From positions 62,001-126,000 of the forward strand of contig JAIQFV010000004.1 of the NCBI GenBank assembly GCA_020073085.1: a stretch of DNA of 64,000 nucleotides. Reading direction: 5' to 3'. How positions within the stretch are numbered: the first letter of the stretch is position 1; each line of letters opens with the position of its first letter. The position numbers were made by a program, and so were the translations under genes. Positions 59,474-64,000 of the stretch are shown here, in pieces. The notes under the pieces are model-generated. The model ran no database searches. It was not told where the DNA came from and worked only from the letters and a program-made list of their open reading frames with translations. Source of the DNA: Terriglobia bacterium. Lineage in GTDB: Bacteria > Acidobacteriota > Terriglobia > JAIQFV01.

Positions 59474-60922
59474 CTAAAAATATTCAGCCACCCCCGCGAT
59501 TTCCAGTGGATGAGGTTCGTAAATTCCTTGTCTTTCGCCACAGAGCCGGGGGCGTGGAAACACTTTTTCCGGATTGGATAGATGATGAGGGTCAAAGGCG
59601 CATCGGACCAACTGCATCGTATCGAGATCGGGCTCCGCGAACATGACCGACAGGAATTTCTTCTTTTCTTCCCCGACGCCGTGCTCACCGGTAATGGATC
59701 CGCCCGCCTGCACACACAGCTCCAAAATGTTGAAAGACAATTCAGTCGCGCTTTGTTCCTGGCCGGGGATGCGTCGATCGTAAAGTACGAGAGGATGCAG
59801 ATTGCCGTCCCCCGCGTGGAAAACATTGGCCACGCGTATCCCGGCCGCCGCGCTGAGCCGTTCAATCTCGCTGAGCACACGAGGCAAGGCCGTGCGCGGA
59901 ACAACGCCATCCTGCACGATGTAATTGGGTGAGATACGGCCCACGGCAGCGAACGCGGATTTACGGCCCTTCCAGATGGCAATGCGTTCCGCTTCCGACT
60001 GGGCTACCCGGATTTCCCATGCGCCGCAGGAAGTGCAAATCGATTTCACCTGTTCCATGAGGAGTTCTACTTCGGCGGCGGGGCCATCGAGTTCAACCAG
60101 CAACAACCCTCCGCAATCGGGATACCCGGCGTGAACCGACGCCTCCGCCGCCTGAATGGCAAGGTTGTCCATCATCTCAATGGCAGCAGGCAGCATGCCC
60201 GCGGCGATAATTTCGCTTACGGCCGCCCCCGCTTCATTGGTCGAATTAAACGCTGCCAGGAGGGTTTGGATGACTTCAGGGCGTTTCACAATGCGCAATA
60301 TGACTTTGGTGGCAATTCCGAGGGTCCCTTCGGATCCCACAAAAACGCCGGTGAGGTCGTAGCCGGATCGATCGAGGGTCTTGCTGCCGAGATGCACCAG
60401 GGAACCATCGGGAAGCACGACTTCAAGGCCCAGAACGTGCGTGGTCGTAAAACCGTACTTGAGACAATGCGCCCCTCCTGAATTTTCAGCGACATTTCCG
60501 CCGATACTGCAAACCTGTTGCGAAGAGGGGTCGGGCGCGTAGAAGTAGCCTTGGGGAGACACCTGCTGGGTGACACTGAGGTTCAAAACGCCCGGCTCGA
60601 CCACGACCCGTGCGTTCGGGAGATCCACTTTCAGAATCCGGTTCAATCGGGACAGACAGATCACGATGCCGCCCTGGACGGGAAGGGCGCCGCCGCTGAG
60701 TCCGGTTCCCGAGCCGCGTGCCACAAAGGGAAGCCGTTCCCGGTGGCATATCCGCACGACACCCTGCACCTCTTCCGTGGTGTCCGGCAGCAGGACCGCT
60801 GTCGGAAGGACCCGATAGTTGGTCAAACCGTCGCACTCGTAGGTGTGAAGCTGCTCCGGTTCAGTGATCAACCCGTCCTTCCCGACGATGGATAAAAACT
60901 CTTCCAGGATGCGGGGGTCCAT
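59474..60922 (-). CDS. glcD: Glycolate oxidase catalytic subunit
   Basis: A 482-residue flavoprotein of the GlcD/D-lactate dehydrogenase family. I start at 60922 (MDPRILEEFLSIVGKDGLIT) after GGAGGTGG. FAD-binding: ATTEEVQGVVRICHRERLPF-like region with RGSGTGLSGGALPVQGGIVI, ICSIGG-type CSIGGNVAENSGGAHCLKYG, and GYDLTGVFVGSEGTLGIATK. The C-terminal cap has VFHAGDGNLHPLVLYDRR and SITGEHGVGEEKK, the substrate-binding histidines of this family. It oxidises glycolate (or D-lactate) to glyoxylate, passing electrons through GlcE and GlcF. The adjacent malate synthase consumes glyoxylate. Confidence 0.95.
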   Translation of the reverse strand: MDPRILEEFLSIVGKDGLITEPEQLHTYECDGLTNYRVLPTAVLLPDTTEEVQGVVRICHRERLPFVARGSGTGLSGGALPVQGGIVICLSRLNRILKVDLPNARVVVEPGVLNLSVTQQVSPQGYFYAPDPSSQQVCSIGGNVAENSGGAHCLKYGFTTTHVLGLEVVLPDGSLVHLGSKTLDRSGYDLTGVFVGSEGTLGIATKVILRIVKRPEVIQTLLAAFNSTNEAGAAVSEIIAAGMLPAAIEMMDNLAIQAAEASVHAGYPDCGGLLLVELDGPAAEVELLMEQVKSICTSCGAWEIRVAQSEAERIAIWKGRKSAFAAVGRISPNYIVQDGVVPRTALPRVLSEIERLSAAAGIRVANVFHAGDGNLHPLVLYDRRIPGQEQSATELSFNILELCVQAGGSITGEHGVGEEKKKFLSVMFAEPDLDTMQLVRCAFDPHHLSNPEKVFPRPRLCGERQGIYEPHPLEIAGVAEYF

Positions 60923-61078
60923 CTTGGTCCACCTCCTTCCAGGGGCAATCCCCGGTGCACAGGCCGAGCCGTTGAGCAAAGATCCCGTCCCCTCACCTTC
61001 CATCTCCAGCTGAAAGGCGCCCAGTGCGCCATAGATGAGGGCTTATTCCCCGGAATGCAGCGCTGGTCAATAAACGTA

Positions 61079-62668
61079 TTACACCGGACTGAACTCTTCG
61101 CGCGTGATCATCCCCTCGCTCAGGATCCTGGCCTCGCGATACTTCTGCGAGACGGAGGCATCCGCGCCCGCCGGCAATTCGCGGAGGATACGGTCCAGCT
61201 CCTCGTCAAAGAGGCGGGTGATGAAGGCCGGGGAATGGTCAACGGGATCACCCTGGTCATCGACAATACGGGCGACGGAGGAATGGCGCATGCGCTGAGA
61301 GATCATCAGGCGATAGATACGATCCGTCGCCAGGTCCTCCATGTACCCATCGAGGAGGCTGGCGCCTTTCCCGTTCAATACGCCGTTGCGGTAACGGATG
61401 ACCGTCCGCACGGCAGCTCGTGTGCCGGCGAGCGAGATCCTCCCGACGCCGGTGGGGAGAGGGCGGAGATCGGGATATCTCACGGGATTGACCGGACGGG
61501 CGCTGAGCTGGTTGGGATAAGGGAACTGATTGACCGCGATTTCATTTTGGTCGGGATGTCCGGTCCAGGCGCCATCCATGAGACAGTCGGCTTCGTTCTT
61601 CTTGTCCTTTTCGAGGACCGCCAGAGCGCGCGCATTGAGTTCCTGATCTTCACGACTGGGATAGAGGGCGGTCATCCCCCCGATGGCCAGGGCGCCGCGC
61701 TTATGACAAATCTCCGGCATGAGCTCGCGCACATTCTGAAAGAATGGGACGTTGTAAGGAATCGTGTTGCGGTCGGGGAACACCCATTTCGGATCCATGA
61801 GGTTGAAATGGATCAGGCTGGCCATGTAATCCCATCGCCCCAGATTTAACCCAAGGATGTGATCCCGAAGGTTGAACAGAAATTCTTCCATTTGGAAAGC
61901 TGCCGGATGAGACTCGACAAGCGCCATGCACTTGAGATAGTGCGGGGGGAGTCCCCGCGCCTTTGCCAGGGCTTGAAACAGATCGCGCCACCACAACGCC
62001 TCTTCCGCGGATTCTGATTTTGGAATATAGATTGAGAGCGGGTGCTTCAAAGTGGCAGGATCAACCTGATAAAAGATCATGGCCACATCAAACAGGGAGG
62101 CCGACATCACCTCCCCCTTGAATACACCGGCCTGGTTCAGGTGCAGTCCGCGCGGGCGGATCCAGATCACGGTCTTGCTCTCGTTGATGGAGACCGTCTT
62201 GTTTCGCTTCAGATCGAAGTAAGTCAAATCCCCCCGGAGGGCTTGAAGGATATTCTCGATCGCCCGCATGGTGTTCGGCCAGAAATTGGCGGTCGAATCC
62301 TCGGTATCGAGCATGACGCCGGGGGCGCCGGAGTTCAGCATCTTGACCACGAGTTCGGCGTCGTCTCCCGGGCCGGTCATCTGATTCCTTTGGTCCGAAC
62401 ACCAGTCCGGCAGCGTGATCCTCCAGGCACTGGTGGTGGCGTCCGAAGACGGGAGGTGGGCAGGGGGGCGGCCGCGGTGAGCCTCTGACAGGACTGCAGC
62501 CCGCTTGGCCACAAGCTGCCGCTGCCGGGGTGTAAATTCCCGGTGCAGTGGAAGCAGGAATTCCGGGAAGCCCCGGGGAAGATCCCGGGCCGCATCGAAA
62601 TCGGGGGGCACACAATTCATTCGGGGATCAAAAGGCATCGAGACCTGACTCGTCAGGGGTTCCGCCAT
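61079..62668 (-). CDS. aceB: Malate synthase A
   Basis: A 529-residue malate synthase of the A (non-G) isoform, condensing glyoxylate and acetyl-CoA to malate. Recognisable parts: LDTEDSTANFWPNTMRAIEN, IWIRPRGLHLNQAGVF, PKSESAEEALWWRDLFQALA, the metal-binding GLNLGRWDYMASLIHFNLMD and catalytic MDGAWTGHPDQ. Length fits the isoform. Isocitrate lyase is absent from this window; glyoxylate is instead supplied by GlcDEF, encoded immediately downstream on the same strand (about 155 bases). Together they form a glycolate-to-malate route with acetyl-CoA from acs. Confidence 0.96.
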   Translation of the reverse strand: MAEPLTSQVSMPFDPRMNCVPPDFDAARDLPRGFPEFLLPLHREFTPRQRQLVAKRAAVLSEAHRGRPPAHLPSSDATTSAWRITLPDWCSDQRNQMTGPGDDAELVVKMLNSGAPGVMLDTEDSTANFWPNTMRAIENILQALRGDLTYFDLKRNKTVSINESKTVIWIRPRGLHLNQAGVFKGEVMSASLFDVAMIFYQVDPATLKHPLSIYIPKSESAEEALWWRDLFQALAKARGLPPHYLKCMALVESHPAAFQMEEFLFNLRDHILGLNLGRWDYMASLIHFNLMDPKWVFPDRNTIPYNVPFFQNVRELMPEICHKRGALAIGGMTALYPSREDQELNARALAVLEKDKKNEADCLMDGAWTGHPDQNEIAVNQFPYPNQLSARPVNPVRYPDLRPLPTGVGRISLAGTRAAVRTVIRYRNGVLNGKGASLLDGYMEDLATDRIYRLMISQRMRHSSVARIVDDQGDPVDHSPAFITRLFDEELDRILRELPAGADASVSQKYREARILSEGMITREEFSPV

Positions 62669-62690
62669 GGCTTTCTCGCTTTCTGAAAAT

Positions 62691-62715
62691 AGAGGGACAA
62701 TCCGACTGTCCCTCT
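62691..62715 (-). terminator. Terminator between ABC permease operon and malate synthase
   Basis: AGAGGGACA (62691-62699) pairs perfectly with TGTCCCTCT (62707-62715) around a 7-base loop. On the minus strand the stem is followed by ATTTTC. It lies just after the permease stop at 62732 and before the malate synthase start, and shares its GAGGGACA word with the hairpin at 48682. Confidence 0.65.
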
Positions 62716-62731
62716 TTGTTGAAATCCTTTC

Positions 62732-63580
62732 TCACTTAATCGCGCCGACCGTAAATCCAGCGATAAACCGGTCCAGAAATAAATTGTAGAGGAAGGCAAT
62801 GGGCAGGCTGGCGATGAGGCAGGCTGCCATCAGTGAGCCCCAGAAGTAAACGTCACCCCGGACGAGAAAAATGGGAATTCCCACTCCGACCATCTGCTGC
62901 GATTCCGGCGAGATGAATGTCAGCGCATAAACGAATTCCTGGGTCACCAGCGTGAAGGTAAAAATCACCACCGTCAGGATCCCGGACGTGGAGATGGGAA
63001 TCACCATTTTCACAAAGGCCCCAAAGCGCGTGAGCCCGTCTACCATCGCCGCATCTTCCAACTCTTTGGGGATCGACTTGAAGAACGCCATCAGCAGCCA
63101 GATGGAAAATGGAACTGTGAAGCTGGGGTACACCAGCACCAGAGACCAAATAGTGTCCTGCAGCCCCAACAAGGCCACGACGCGCGACAACGGGATGAAG
63201 AGCAGGGTCGGGGGAACCAGGTAAGTGAGGAAAATCCCGATCCCCAGCCGCTGACCCCAGCGGCCAGTCAGGCGCGTCAGCGCATAGGCGGCCGGAATGG
63301 CCAGCAGCAAAGTGATGGCCACCACGATCACACCCACCAGGGCGGTGTTACCCAGCCATCGTACATACCGGGTTTCGTTGAAAAGCAGGCGCAGGTGATC
63401 CAGCGTGGGTTTGGCGTTCAGAATAAACGGGTTGTTTTCGACAGTATACAGATCGAGGTTCTGCTTGAACGTGGCGATCAGCATCCAGTAAAACGGGAAA
63501 GCCAGCAGGACGGTGGCGACGAACAAAACCAATCCCTTCGCGATCCTGGGACCAAGCTCGCGCAAGCCGGTACTCCTCAT
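62732..63580 (-). CDS. Carbohydrate ABC transporter permease (MalG/UgpE type)
   Basis: A 282-residue inner-membrane permease of the carbohydrate uptake (CUT1) family. The ATG at 63580 overlaps the stop of the partner permease (ATGA), whereas the longer frame to 63967 is shadow. Six hydrophobic segments are seen: VLFVATVLLAFPFYWMLIAT, NTALVGVIVVAITLLLAIPA and others. The EAA loop that docks to the ATPase is ELEDAAMVDGLTRFGAFVKM (about 185-204). It pairs with the upstream permease to form the transport channel; the binding protein and ATPase are outside the window. Sugar specificity is not predictable. Confidence 0.93.
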   Translation of the reverse strand: MRSTGLRELGPRIAKGLVLFVATVLLAFPFYWMLIATFKQNLDLYTVENNPFILNAKPTLDHLRLLFNETRYVRWLGNTALVGVIVVAITLLLAIPAAYALTRLTGRWGQRLGIGIFLTYLVPPTLLFIPLSRVVALLGLQDTIWSLVLVYPSFTVPFSIWLLMAFFKSIPKELEDAAMVDGLTRFGAFVKMVIPISTSGILTVVIFTFTLVTQEFVYALTFISPESQQMVGVGIPIFLVRGDVYFWGSLMAACLIASLPIAFLYNLFLDRFIAGFTVGAIK

Positions 63581-64000
63581 CAGACCACCTCCGCGCGATG
63601 TGCCATGCGAAGCATCAGATACGCAATCAACACCAGCACGGGCACCAGGAACAGGGAAATGGCGGCGCCGGCGGCCAGGTCGCTGCCTTGAATCCCGGTG
63701 GCAAAGGCCAGCGACGGCAGCGTTTGTGTGGAGTCGAAGGGCCCGCCGGCTGTCAGGATGTAAACGACGGTCATGTCGGTAAAAGTGAAAATCGTCCCGA
63801 ACAGCACCGCGACATTGATGATGGGCAACATCATGGGGAGGTTGATCTGGAATAACGTCCGCCAGAAGCCGGCGCCATCGATGGCGGCCGCTTCCGGGAT
63901 CTCCTTGGGAATCGCAGTGCGGCCGGCCAACATGACGACGGTAGAAAACGGAATCAACCGCCAGCAATGGACAAGGATCACTGAGGCCATGGCGAGATGC
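63580..64000 (-). CDS. Carbohydrate ABC transporter permease (MalF/UgpA type), partial
   Basis: The C-terminal 140 residues of a CUT1-family permease; the 5' part lies beyond the window edge. The EAA loop is EIPEAAAIDGAGFWRTLFQI, followed by NLPMMLPIINVAVLFGTIFT and the last helices LAAGAAISLFLVPVLVLIAY. The stop overlaps the ATG of the second permease, indicating a coupled operon. The partial protein fits the first permease of a sugar ABC system (MalF-like, but without evidence for the large MalF periplasmic loop, which would lie outside). Confidence 0.92.
   Translation of the reverse strand, partial: HLAMASVILVHCWRLIPFSTVVMLAGRTAIPKEIPEAAAIDGAGFWRTLFQINLPMMLPIINVAVLFGTIFTFTDMTVVYILTAGGPFDSTQTLPSLAFATGIQGSDLAAGAAISLFLVPVLVLIAYLMLRMAHRAEVV

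Noticed and set aside
62732-63967. Extended 411-residue start for the MalG-type permease
   Set aside because: The extra 129 residues are antisense-like and overlap the partner permease; the ATG at 63580 in an ATGA overlap is the natural start.

Overview
The window looks like a chromosomal segment of a GC-rich, free-living heterotrophic bacterium, most likely an acidobacterium or a close relative. This is inference from gene content: a metX-hom fusion, large secreted proteins sharing an unusual C-terminal module, many small orphan enzymes, and word-repeat foldbacks between genes. No rRNA, tRNA, CRISPR array, prophage or insertion sequence was found.

Layout. 0.1-10.4 kb: OPT-family transporter, M20 dipeptidase, a four-gene minus-strand operon (LysW-like carrier, two carboxypeptidase-regulatory-domain proteins, DUF421 membrane protein), then pheA behind what reads as a phenylalanine attenuator, DAHP synthase and an AI-2E-family permease. 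10.7-21.5 kb: two giant secreted proteins (1654 and 1342 residues) sharing a homologous C-terminal module, on either side of an SLC13/ArsB-type transporter. 21.8-24.4 kb: a DinG/XPD-type helicase with a nuclease-like N-terminus and an in-frame palindromic insertion. 24.8-25.2 kb: a RelE/RHH toxin-antitoxin pair. 25.4-39.4 kb: an accessory run of small plus-strand genes (DinB, LRR, CPBP protease, ICMT, hydrolases, NUDIX, DUF genes), several of them frameshifted or truncated. 39.5-64 kb: minus-strand metabolic operons.

The most notable object is at 35437-36183. It is an organomercurial-lyase (MerB) homologue whose reading frame is interrupted by exactly two TGA codons. By alignment to the plasmid R831b MerB, these fall on the two catalytic cysteines (Cys96 and Cys159). 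Asp99 is kept, and candidate bacterial SECIS hairpins follow each TGA. I read it as a two-selenocysteine MerB-family selenoprotein.

The minus-strand block works largely on C2 metabolism. GlcDEF oxidises glycolate to glyoxylate and malate synthase condenses glyoxylate with acetyl-CoA. Two AMP-forming acyl/acetyl-CoA synthetases make acetyl-CoA. Two GNAT-plus-NDP-forming-ligase fusions (Pat-like), an AcuC-type deacetylase and an AcuB-like CBS-ACT protein look like a lysine-acetylation switch acting on those synthetases. Tdh and Kbl convert threonine to glycine plus acetyl-CoA. The window ends in the permease genes of a sugar ABC transporter.
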